Positions 11,601 to 23,600 of a DNA stretch of 64,000 nt are shown one piece after another; within the stretch, counting starts at the first letter, position 1, and the number at the start of each line of letters is the position of its first letter. The position numbers were made by a program, and so were the translations under genes. The notes below the pieces were generated by a model that had not been told where the DNA came from, ran no database searches, and was given only the letters and a program-made list of their open reading frames with translations. The DNA comes from Xenorhabdus stockiae (lineage in GTDB: Bacteria > Pseudomonadota > Gammaproteobacteria > Enterobacterales > Enterobacteriaceae), in the NCBI RefSeq assembly GCF_002632825.1, contig NZ_NJAJ01000014.1:1-64000 (forward strand), given 5' to 3'.

Positions 11601-14600
11601 GAGCTGGAATATCTGGGACGTAACGATTTTCAGGTTAAGATCCGAGGTTATCGTATTGAGCTGGGTGAAATCGAAAGCGCTCTTGCTTCACATCCACAGA
11701 TAAAACAGGCAGTCGTGGTTGATCGCGAATATGACGGCAACAAAACGCTGGTCGCTTATCTGGTCATCAATGGTGAACTTGCAGATGATGCATTAACCCG
11801 TTATTTATCCTCCCGTCTGCCTGACTATATGCTGCCTGCCAGCTTTACCTCCATTGAGGCAATTCCTCTGACCAAAAACGGTAAAGTCGATCGTCGGGCA
11901 TTACCGGAGCCGGTTTTCGGCAATAAAACCGGTTATGTTGCTCCCCGCAATGCGCTGGAAGCTCAACTGTGTTCCATTTGGCAGGATGTTCTGGGGCTGA
12001 AACAGGTGGGGATTGAAGATAATTTCTTCCGTATCGGCGGGAACTCCCTGACCGCTATTAAACTGACCGCCGCGATCCGCCGCATACTGACAACTGAAAT
12101 CTCGCTGGCACAACTCTTTGAGCTGAAAACCATCGCAGGTCTGGTCACGCAGATGGAGAAGCAGACTTATACGGTTATTCCGCATCTGGCCCTGAATCGT
12201 TATCCCTTATCCTTTACTCAGGAGCGGATGCTGTTTATCGAGCAGTTTGAACAAGGATCCGATACCTACCATATTCCTTATCTGGTTCAGCTGGATGATG
12301 AAACCTGTCTGCCTGTATTAGAAACCGCCATTAATCGGCTGGCTGAGCGCCATTCAGTAATAAAAATGGTGTACCAACCTGATAATAACGGCCAGATTTA
12401 TCAGCAGGAAATGGATTGCAATCTGGTTATTCAATCCCGGTCCTGTGAGACGATGGAAACGCTGCTGAGTACCGTGCAGGCTGAAATAGCCACACCATTT
12501 GATCTGTCTGATGAACCTAGCCTGCGCTTGCGTCACTATCAGGTCACTGGCAGACACTATTTATTGCTGTTGTGGCACCATATCGCCTTTGATGGCTGGT
12601 CTGCCGATATTTTCATCAATGAACTGGCGGAGATTTACCCTGCCCTACGGGATGGCCGTGACTACCAGCTTACACCTCTGGAGATCAACTACGGAGATTA
12701 TGCTGTCTGGCAACGCCATTATTTGCAGGGTGATAACTATGAACAACAGCTTGCTTACTGGCAACAAACGCTGGCGGGTTATGCTTCACTGAATTTACCC
12801 ACTGATTACCCCAGACCTGCGCAGGTAAATTATCAGGGGCAGGATTTCAGTTTTGAACTGGATATCCCCCTCTCAGAACAGTTGCGGACACTGGCAAAAT
12901 CACAGGAAACCACTCTTTATACCGTGTTGCTGAGTGCCTTTTACGTCACGCTGGCGAAACTCTCCGGACAGGACGATATTGTTCTGGGAACGCCAACGGA
13001 TAACCGCCACCATGCCCAGACTCAACCTCTGATTGGCATGTTCGTGAACTCGCTGGTTTTAAGGGCACAACTTGAACAAACCACCAGCGTGGAAACGCTG
13101 ATTAAGCAGACGCATCAACTAGTGAGCGAAGCCAAAGCGCATCAGGATATGCCGTTTGAACAACTTATTGATGCCCTGAACCTTGAGCGTGATACTTCAC
13201 GTCACCCGATTTTTCAGGTGATGTTCAGTGCTCAGAGTGAACCTCAGTCAAGCGAAATCCATCTGCCATTTTGTTCGGTAACTCTGGATAAACCGCTATA
13301 CAGCCCTGCCAAGTTTGACCTGAGCCTGTTTTTATCCGACGGGAAAACCGGCATTACGGGTTGCCTTAATTACGCGATCAGCCTGTTTAACGAAAATACG
13401 ATCACGCGGCTGGCAGCCAGTTATCAGCGGGTACTAAGCGCTTTTGTGGCAGATCAGCAACAAGCCTTATCCAGAATTGATATTTTATCTGCGCAGGAGA
13501 GATATACCCTGCTACACGGCTGGAACCAGACGGCTGCCCCATACCCGCAGGATAAAACCCTGCCACAACTGTTTGAAGCTCAGGCCCACCAACATCCCGA
13601 AGCCATCGCCGTTATCTTTGAAGACCAAAGCATCAGCTACAGAGAACTCAACCGGCGTGCCAATCAGTTGGCTCATCATCTGATTGCACTGGGGGTACGC
13701 CCTGATGACCGTGTCGCTATTTGCCTTGAACGCAGTTCGGAGATGATTGTGGGATTACTCGCTATTCTCAAGGCAGGCGGGGCATATGTGCCGCTCGATC
13801 CAACCTACCCGACGGAACGGCTCAGCTTTATGCTGGCGGATTCGGCACCGGTCGCCCTGCTGACTCAAACCACACAGGCGGATAAATTATCCGGCTCCTT
13901 CACCACGGTATTGCTCGATGAGCAGGCTCAATTCCTTGCTACTCTGCCGGATACAAATCCTGATACGCAGGCCTTAGGACTGACATCACGCCATCTGGCT
14001 TATGTCATTTACACATCCGGCTCTACCGGGCAGCCAAAAGGCGTAATGGTGGAGCATCGCAATGTTTTACGCCTGATTATTAATAATGGCTTTGCTGACA
14101 TAAACTCTGCTGACTGCGTTGCTCATTGCGCTAACCCATCATTTGACGCCGCTACATGGGAAATCTGGTCTGCCCTACTTCACGGCAGCCGCTTGTATAT
14201 TGTATCTTCATCGGTCTTGCTCGACCCTCTTCGTTTCCGCGACATCCTGATTAAAGGTAAAGTGACCGCATTATGGCTAACCGTAGGCTTGTTTAACGAG
14301 TACCTTGATCCTCTTCTTCCGGTCTTCGGACAACTACGCTATTTACTTGTCGGGGGCGATATTCTAAATCCGCAGAAAATAAAACAGGTACAGTTGGCAG
14401 AAACCTCACCTGTTCACCTGATTAACGGCTATGGCCCAACAGAAACAACCACCTTTGCCGCCACTTATACAATGACGGAAACGGTTGATGTAACTCAATC
14501 TATCCCTATCGGTCGTCCGATTGCCAATACCCGGATTTATTTACTGAATACAGATGAACAACCCGTGCCCATTGGGGCAATCGGAGAACTTTACATTGGC

Positions 14601-17600
14601 GGAGATGGCGTTGCCCGGGGTTACCTGAACCAGCCTGAACTGACAGCAGAGCGGTTCCTGACCGATCCGTTCTCTCCGGAACCGAACGCCCGTATGTACA
14701 AAACCGGCGATCTCGCCCGCTGGTTACCGGACGGCAATATTGAATACCTTAGCCGCAACGATTTTCAGGTGAAGCTACGCGGGTTCCGTATTGAACTGGG
14801 CGAAATCGAAAACGCCCTGACCGCCCACCCACAGGTAAAACAAGCCGTCGTCATTGATCGGGAACATAACAACCATAAGGTGCTGGTAGCCTATCTGGTG
14901 ACGGAAGCTTCACTGTCCAATGATAGCCTGATGGAACATCTCTCTTCCCGCTTGCCGGAATATATGCTGCCTGCCAGCTTTAGCATTATTGAATCTATTC
15001 CGCTGACGCTGAACGGCAAAGTGGATCGCCGTGCCCTGCCAGAGCCAATCTGGAGCGTTCAGGAGCACTATATTGCGCCTCGTAACGCACTGGAAACTCA
15101 GCTGTGTCATATTTGGCAGGATGTATTAGGGCTGGAGCAGATTAGCGTTGACGATAATTTCTTCCGTATTGGCGGAGATTCGATTGTCAGCATCCAGCTG
15201 GTTTCCAGATTGCGTCAGGCCGGTTTTACCCTTCAGGTGAAAGCCATTTTTGAAGCACCCACGGTGGCACAATTAGCCCGATTACTGGCACAAACTGTTT
15301 CTACTGAGAAAGTCATTGCCGAACAAGGATGGCTAACCGGAGAATTTGATCTGTTGCCTGTTCAGCAGACTTTCTTTGACTGGAATTTCGCCAATGCCCA
15401 CCACTGGAATCAGGCCTTTATGGTTCAGATACCCGGTCATATTAAATCTGCGCAGATTGAACAAGCACTGACAGTGCTGGCTGAACGGCACGATATGCTA
15501 CGTACCCGTTTTATTAAGACCGAAAGCGGCTACCGCCAGTGCTATTCCGCAGAAATACCGGGCTCACCTTCTCTTTTACAACATGTTGATATCCGTGAGT
15601 TCAATCAGGAAGAACTGCATCAACAACTCACCCAATGGCAAAGCGGGTTTGATTACCACAACGGGCCATTATGGCAGGCGGCTCATCTGATCGGCTACGC
15701 AGATGGCAGTGCCCGATTATTTTTTGCCTTCCACCATCTGATTATTGATGCCGTATCGTGGCGGATTATTGCCGAAGATATGCGTTTCCTCCTGCAAGGG
15801 ATGGCGTTGCGCCCAAAAACCAGCAGTTATCGCCAATGGGTAGCCGCAGTACATCACTACGCCGAACAGCATCAGAATGAGATTACCTACTGGCAACAGG
15901 TGATGGCAGGCCATGATGCTAAACCAGCACAGGATAACGTTACCCGTCACCCGTTAAGTCTTTCTGTGGAGACGACAAACATTCTGCTGCATGAAGCCAA
16001 TACGGGTTATCACACTGAAATTAACGATTTACTTCTGAGTGCGTTGGCGCTGGCTTTACAGAACGTCTTTGCGAACCCCGTCAATCACATTACGCTGGAA
16101 GGACACGGTCGGGAACATATCGATAACACACTGGATGTTTCTGAAACCGTTGGCTGGTTTACTACTCTGTATCCGGTTCGGTTACAAATACAGTCTGATA
16201 TTGCCGAAACCATTATTCAGACCAAAGAGATGCTGCGTGATATTCCGAACAAAGGTATTGGTTACAGCACACTACATCAGGCGGGATATCTGACCGGTGA
16301 TTTACCGGCTATCAGTTTCAACTACCTCGGTCAGCTGGGAGGAGCCAGCCATCAGGATTGGAGCATCACCAGTGATGATTGCGGGAATGCGATAGCCAGC
16401 GAAAATAGCAGCCATTTATTACTGGGCATCAATGGCGCAATTCAGGCCGGGAGACTGCAATTCAGTGTGGATTCCCGTCTGCCGCCAAACCAGACAACAA
16501 TGTTTATCACCACATTTGAGCAAATGCTCAACCGCGTTATCGCCATTGCGCAGGCTCAGGCGCAATCAGGAGGGATAAAAACGCCCAGTGATTATGGTAT
16601 TGAAGGGCTTTCAGTCCGGTCATTAAACCAGCTTCAACAGCAGTATCAAATTGAAGCCCTGTATCCCGCCACCAGCCTGCAACAAGGTTTTGTCTACCAT
16701 TATCTGGCTCAGCCGCAGGATGATGCCTATCGCGTACAATGGTTGCTGGATTATCACACCGATGTTGACATTGCCGCCTACCAACAGGCGTGGGCACTGG
16801 CTTCGCTCCGTTTCCCTACTCTAAGAACCGCCTTTGACTGGGAAGGGAAAATATTACAGGTGATTACAACCGAGGCCAGTATTGGTTCGGCCAACTTCAG
16901 AAGAGAAGATCTCACCCAATTATCAGAAGCCGAACGCAACCGGGTGATTGACGAAATTCAGCAAACTGACCGTACCCTGCCGTTTGATTTAAGTCAGCCC
17001 GGTTTGGTTCGTTTTACGATGATTCAACAACGTGAACAACTGACTACAGTGCTTGTCACGCTACACCACAGCATTATCGACGGCTGGAGTACACCGATTT
17101 TATTACAGGCTGTACATGGGTATTACAACGCCATCATTCAGGGTGAACTCCCTGAAATCACGGCAGATCAAGCCTATCCGGCTACACAGCAATATTATCT
17201 GGATCATAAAGCAGAATCAGACCGCTACTGGGCAGAGCGTAAACCTCAGTTTCAGGGAGCCAATGATTTTTCAGCTTTACTGAGCCATTCCATTGATTTA
17301 ACACAGGTAAAAACCGTTGAAAAACCCGCTGCACAGTTACTGACTCTAAAGGATAGTGCCTATCAACAGCTTAAAGAGATCTGCCGGACGCAGGGCGTAA
17401 CCCTGAATGTCGCTCTGCAATTTGCCTGGCATAAACTCCTGCATAGCTACACGAGTGATGAACAGACCATTGTCGGTACAACCGTATCCGGCCGAGATGT
17501 GCCCGTGGAGGGTATTGCGGACAGTGTTGGTTTGTATATCAATACATTACCGATGATGGTGCAGTGGGATCACACCGACAGTGTGGCAACGGTTTTACAG

Positions 17601-20600
17601 GCCATTCAGCAGGATATCGCTGCTCTCAACAGCCACAGTGATATTGCCCTGTCCAGCCTGCAATCTGACGGTGAACGGTTATTCCACAGCCTGCTGGTCT
17701 TTGAAAATTACCCTGTTCCGGCGGTAAGCGAAGATATGGCCGGTATCGAACATACCCTGACATTCCGTAAAGCGGTCGAAAAAGTCGATTATCCGGTGCT
17801 GATAATGGCCTATGAACACGATAACAAGTTAGTTATCAAATTCAGTTACGGGGAAGACTGGCTGACAGAAGAACAGGTGCAGCATTTACTCTGTCAGCTT
17901 GAACGTATCCTATACGCAGTCGCCAGCAACCCACATCAGCCACATACGTCAGTCTCTTTCCTCAGCGAAGAAGAGCGTCATACTCTTCTGTACCGCTGGA
18001 ATCAGACAGCGGCCCCTTATCCACAGGATAAAACCCTGCCACAGCTGTTTGAAGCTCAGGCTGCTCAACATCCCGATTCCATCGCCATTATCTTTGAAGA
18101 CCAAAGCATCAGTTATGGCGAACTTAACGCCCGAGCCAATCAACTGGCTCATCATCTGATTGCACTGGGTGTACGTCCTGATGATCGGGTGGCTATTTGT
18201 CTTGAGCGCAGCCCGGAGATGGTGGTGGGGTTACTCGCCATTCTCAAGGCAGGCGGGGCTTATGTACCGCTCGATCCGTCCTACCCGACTGAACGACTCA
18301 GTTTTATGCTGGAAGATTCAGCGCCGGTCGCCCTGCTGACTCAAACCACACAGGTGGAAAAATTATCCGTCTCCGTCACCACGGTATTGCTTGATGCTCA
18401 GGCGGCAGAGCTTGCCACTTTGCCGGGCACGGATCCTGATACACAGGCATTAGGGCTGACATCGCGCCATCTGGCTTATGTCACCTATACCTCCGGCTCG
18501 ACAGGTTTACCAAAAGGCGTCATGGTGGAGCACCGCAATGTTCTGCGCCTGATTATCAATAATGGCTTTGCCGATATCGGGCCGGATGACTGCATTGCGC
18601 ATTGTGCCAATATTTCATTTGATGCTGCGACATGGGAAGTCTGGTCAGGGTTAATGAATGGTGCCCGTATCCTGCTGGTACCGGAGAAAACCCTGCTACA
18701 GCCAGCCGAATTTGGTCAGTGCCTGTCAGCCGCCGGTGTCAGTGCGCTGTTTCTGACTACGGCGCTGTTTAACCAGTATGCCGACCTGATCGCCCCTGCA
18801 CTGTCAGGACTGCGTTATGTCCTGTTCGGCGGTGAAAAGAGCGATAATCGGGCCGCCATGCGCCTCCGGGCGGAATATTCTCCTCAACATTTACTGCATG
18901 TCTACGGGCCAACAGAAACCACCACGTTTGCCACAGCTTACGATATGCCACGGATGGAAAACGGAAAACTACCCATCGGGCAGCCTATCAATAATACGCG
19001 CATCTACATTCTGGATAATCAAGGCCAACCCGTTCCCGCAGGTGTGCCCGGCGAAATCCATATTGGCGGAGGCGGTGTCGCACGAGGCTACCTGAACCGG
19101 CCTGAACTGACAGCAGAGCGTTTCCTGACCGATCCGTTCTCTCCGGAACCGAATGCCCGCATGTACAAAACCGGCGATCTCGCCCGCTGGTTACCGGACG
19201 GTAATATTGAATACCTTAGCCGCAATGATTTTCAGGTGAAGTTGCGCGGGTTCCGTATTGAACTGGGTGAAATCGAAAGTGCACTCACATCCCATCTACA
19301 AGTGAAACAAGCGGTGGTGATTGACCGTGAACATCATGGTCATAAAGCACTGGCCGCTTATCTGGTAACAGACGGACAGATCTCCGATGAAAGCCTGCTT
19401 GACTACTTATCGGCACACCTGCCGGATTATATGTTACCGGCCAGTTTTACCCGGATTGACGCTATTCCGCTGACCCTGAATGGAAAAGTTGATCGCCGCG
19501 CATTGCCTGATCCAGTTTGGGGAGATCGCGATAATTATGTCGCCCCCCGCAATGCACTGGAAACCCGGCTGTGCACTCTCTGGCAGGAAGTTTTAAGGCT
19601 GGAGCGGATAAGTATTGATGATAACTTTTTCCGCATTGGTGGTGATTCGATTATCAGTATCCAGTTGGTCTCGAAACTACGGCAGGCGGGTTTTACTCTT
19701 CAGGTTACCTCAATTATCGAGGCACCGACGGTGGCTCAGTTAGCCCAATTACTGATGCAGGAAACCTCTACCGATACAATCATCGCGGAACAGGGAATAT
19801 TAAACGGGGAATTTGACCTGTTACCTGTTCAGCAAATGTTCTTCGACTGGGTACTACCAAATCCACACCACTGGAATCAGGCCTTTATGATTCAGTTACC
19901 CGGCGATATCAAATCCGCACAGATTGAACAGGCGCTGACGGCACTGACTGAGCGGCATGATATGTTACGCGCTCATTTTGTCAGAACAGAACAGGGCTAT
20001 CGCCAGTGTTACCCAGCCAAAATGCCATCTTCACCGCTTCCGTTACCGCACTGTGATATTCGTGGGTTAGATAAGGAAACACTCCATCAACAACTGACGC
20101 AATGGCAAAATCACTTTAATTACGATAATGGGCCATTATGGCAGGCGGCTCATCTGACTGGTTACGCGGATGGCAGTGCGCGCTTATTCTTCGCCGCACA
20201 TCACCTGATTATTGATGTCGTATCGTGGAGGATTATCGCGGAAGATATCCGACGGATATTGCAGGGTGAAACCCTGCCCGCCAAAACCAGCAGCTACCGG
20301 CAGTGGGTGAAGGCCATCCATCAGTATGCTGAACAGCATCAACAGGAAGTTGCCTACTGGCAACAAGCGCTGGCAGAAACTTCTGCTCACACAGCTTCTG
20401 ATAACCTCAGCCAACATACACTAAGTATTTCCGCTGCACTGACGGGCATTTTACTGCGGGAAGCCAATGCCGGTTATCAGACCGATATTAATGATTTATT
20501 GCTGAGCGCACTGGCACTGGCCTTACCGGAGGTGTTCTCACAATCCGTTAACCCCATCACGCTGGAAGGCCACGGACGCGAAAATATCGACCATACACTG

Positions 20601-23600
20601 GATGTTTCTGAAACCATTGGCTGGTTTACTACGTTGTATCCTGTCCGTCTGGCAATGCAGGAAGATATTGCTGAGACCATTATTCACACCAAAGAGATGC
20701 TGCGCGCCGTCCCCAATAAGGGGATAGGTTATGGAGCATTACGTCAGGCGGGTGCTCTGACCGGGGATTTACCGGCCATCAGTTTCAACTATCTGGGCCA
20801 ACTGGGAGGTGAAAGCGAACAAGACTGGGCACTGACCCGTGACGATACGGGCAACACCTCAGCAAACGAAAATCACAGTCACCTGCTGCTGAACATCAAC
20901 GGACTGGTTCAGGCCGGTCAGCTACAATTCCAGATTGGTTCCCGTTTAACCGCGGATCAGACACAGACATTTATTGCCACCTTTGAACAGGCGCTCCGTT
21001 CTGTCATCACTACCGCCCAGAAACAGGCGCAATCCGGTGGGATAAAAACCCCCGCGGATTATGGTATCAAGGGGCTTTCCATCAAGCTGCTGCGCCAGCT
21101 TCAACAGGTGTATCAGATTGAAGCCTTGTACCCCGCCACCAGCCTGCAACAAGGGTTTATCTATCATCATCTGGCTCAGCCGCAGGACGATGCTTATTGC
21201 GTCCAGATATTACTGGATTACCACACTCAACTCGATTTTGCGGCCTACCAGCAAGCCTGGTCACTGGCTTCACTGCGTTTTCCTATCCTCAGAACCGCCT
21301 TTAACTGGACAGAAGAGGTATTACAAATTATTACTGAGGGAGCGAGTATCAGTACCGCCAACTTCAGCATGAAAGATATCCGCTCATTGCCGGAGGATGA
21401 ACGACACAAAGCCATCAGTATAATTCAACAACGGGATCGCGCCCTGCCGTTTGATTTCAGCCTCCCAGGGTTGATTCGCTTTACCCTGATCCAACAGCAT
21501 GAGCAACTGGTCACGGTGCTCACCACCCTGCACCACAGTATTATCGATGGCTGGAGTAATCCGATTTTATTGCAGACTGTACATGAGTATTACAACGCCA
21601 TCATTCAGGGAAACATGCCTGAAATCAGGGTAGATCAAGCCTATCCGGCTACTCAGCAATATTATCTGGAGCATCAGGCCGAATCAGACCGCTACTGGGC
21701 AGAGCGCAAAGCGCAATTTCAGGGCACCAATGATCTTTCAGCGCTGTTAAGCCACCGTGTTGATTTAACTCAGATAAAAACCATTGAATACCCCGCTGAG
21801 CAGGAAATTATCTTACAGGGCAACGCTTATGAGCAGCTGAAAAATACCTGCCGGGCGCAGGGCGTGACCCTGAATGTGGCCCTACAATTTGCCTGGCATA
21901 AACTGCTGAACAGTTATACCGGTGATGAGCAGACCATTGTCGGCACAACGGTATCCGGCCGTGATGTGCCCGTGGAAGGTATTGCGGATAGTGTCGGCCT
22001 GTATATCAATACCCTGCCGCTGATGGTGCAATGGGATCACACCGATAGTATAACGGCGGTTTTACAGGTGATTCAGCAGGATATCGCCGGCCTGAACAGC
22101 CACAGTGCGGTATCGCTTTCCGGTCTGCAATCTGACGGAGAGCGGTTATTCCACAGCTTACTGGTCTTTGAAAACTATCCTGTTCCGGTTGCAGACGAAA
22201 ATAACTCGGGCATCGAGCATACCGTGGCATTCCGCCAGTCGGTGGAAAAAATAGACTATCCACTGTCACTCATGGCCTATGAACAGGATAACCGTTTAAT
22301 CATCAAACTCAGTTACGGTGAAGACTGGCTGACGGAAGAGCAGACTCAACGCCTGTTGGATCAGCTTGAACGCATTTTATTCGCTGTGATGAACGATCCA
22401 CATCAGCCTCATACCGAAATCACCTTCTTCAGTGAGGAGGAACGCCATACCTTACTGCACAGCTGGAACCAGACCAATGTACCGTATCCACAGGATAAAA
22501 CCCTGCAACAGCTGTTTGAAACACAGGTGGAAAAGACACCGGACAATGTGGCACTGGTGTTTGAGGAGGAAACCCTGACCTACCGCCAGTTAAACGAGCG
22601 GGCCAATCAACTGGCTTATGTGATCCGCGAATGCTATCAGCAACAGAGTAATAATATGATGCAAGCGGATACCCCAATAGCCCTTTATTTTGACCGCAGC
22701 CCGGAAATGATTATCAGTATTCTGGCGGTGCTGAAAGCCGGTGGCGCTTATGTACCTATTTCACCGGAATATCCTGCCGAACGGGTACGGTTTATTCTGT
22801 CGGATACAGCCGCTGGTTGTGTACTGACTCAGCAACGATACTTCATCACGCTCAAAACTTACTGTCAGTCACATAAAGAACAGCCGTTACTGATAGCAAC
22901 TGATGACCCAACTGTCACAACAACTCAGCCCGTGGAGAATCCGGCTCAGATAAATTCAGCCTCTGACTTAGCCTATATCATCTATACTTCCGGCACGACG
23001 GGGCAGCCCAAAGGCGTGATGGTAGAACATACCAGCGTCAACAACCTGAGCCAGTTTATTATCCGAACCCATTCACTGCATCCACAAACCCGAACATTGT
23101 TTTTCGCCAACTACGTTTTTGATGCTTCAGTTTTTGAGATTTTCCCGGCCCTGACCGCGGGAGCATCTTTATATATCGCTCCTGCCACAGTGACAGTGAA
23201 TAGTGAGCAATTGCTGGCATTTATCAATGCCCACGCAATAACACGAGCATTTATACCAACCGCCTTAATGAATCATTACTCCGCTGATTTATTCCGCTCT
23301 TCCCTGCAAATTATCCATACAGGAGGAGAAACTCTGAATGCCCTGAATTTGCCACCGGCAATCACTGTATTTAATCAATATGGCCCGACAGAAATCACTG
23401 TCTGTGCAACCCAAAACTTATTGCAGGGAGATGACCTATCCATTGGCCGCGGTATTGATAACACACGCCTGTATGTTCTTGATCGTCATGGCAATCCTGT
23501 CCCTGTCGGTGCACCGGGGGAGCTGTATATCGGTGGTGCGGGTGTCGCACGGGGATATTTAAACCAGCCAGAATTAACCGCTGAACGCTTTGTGGTAAAT

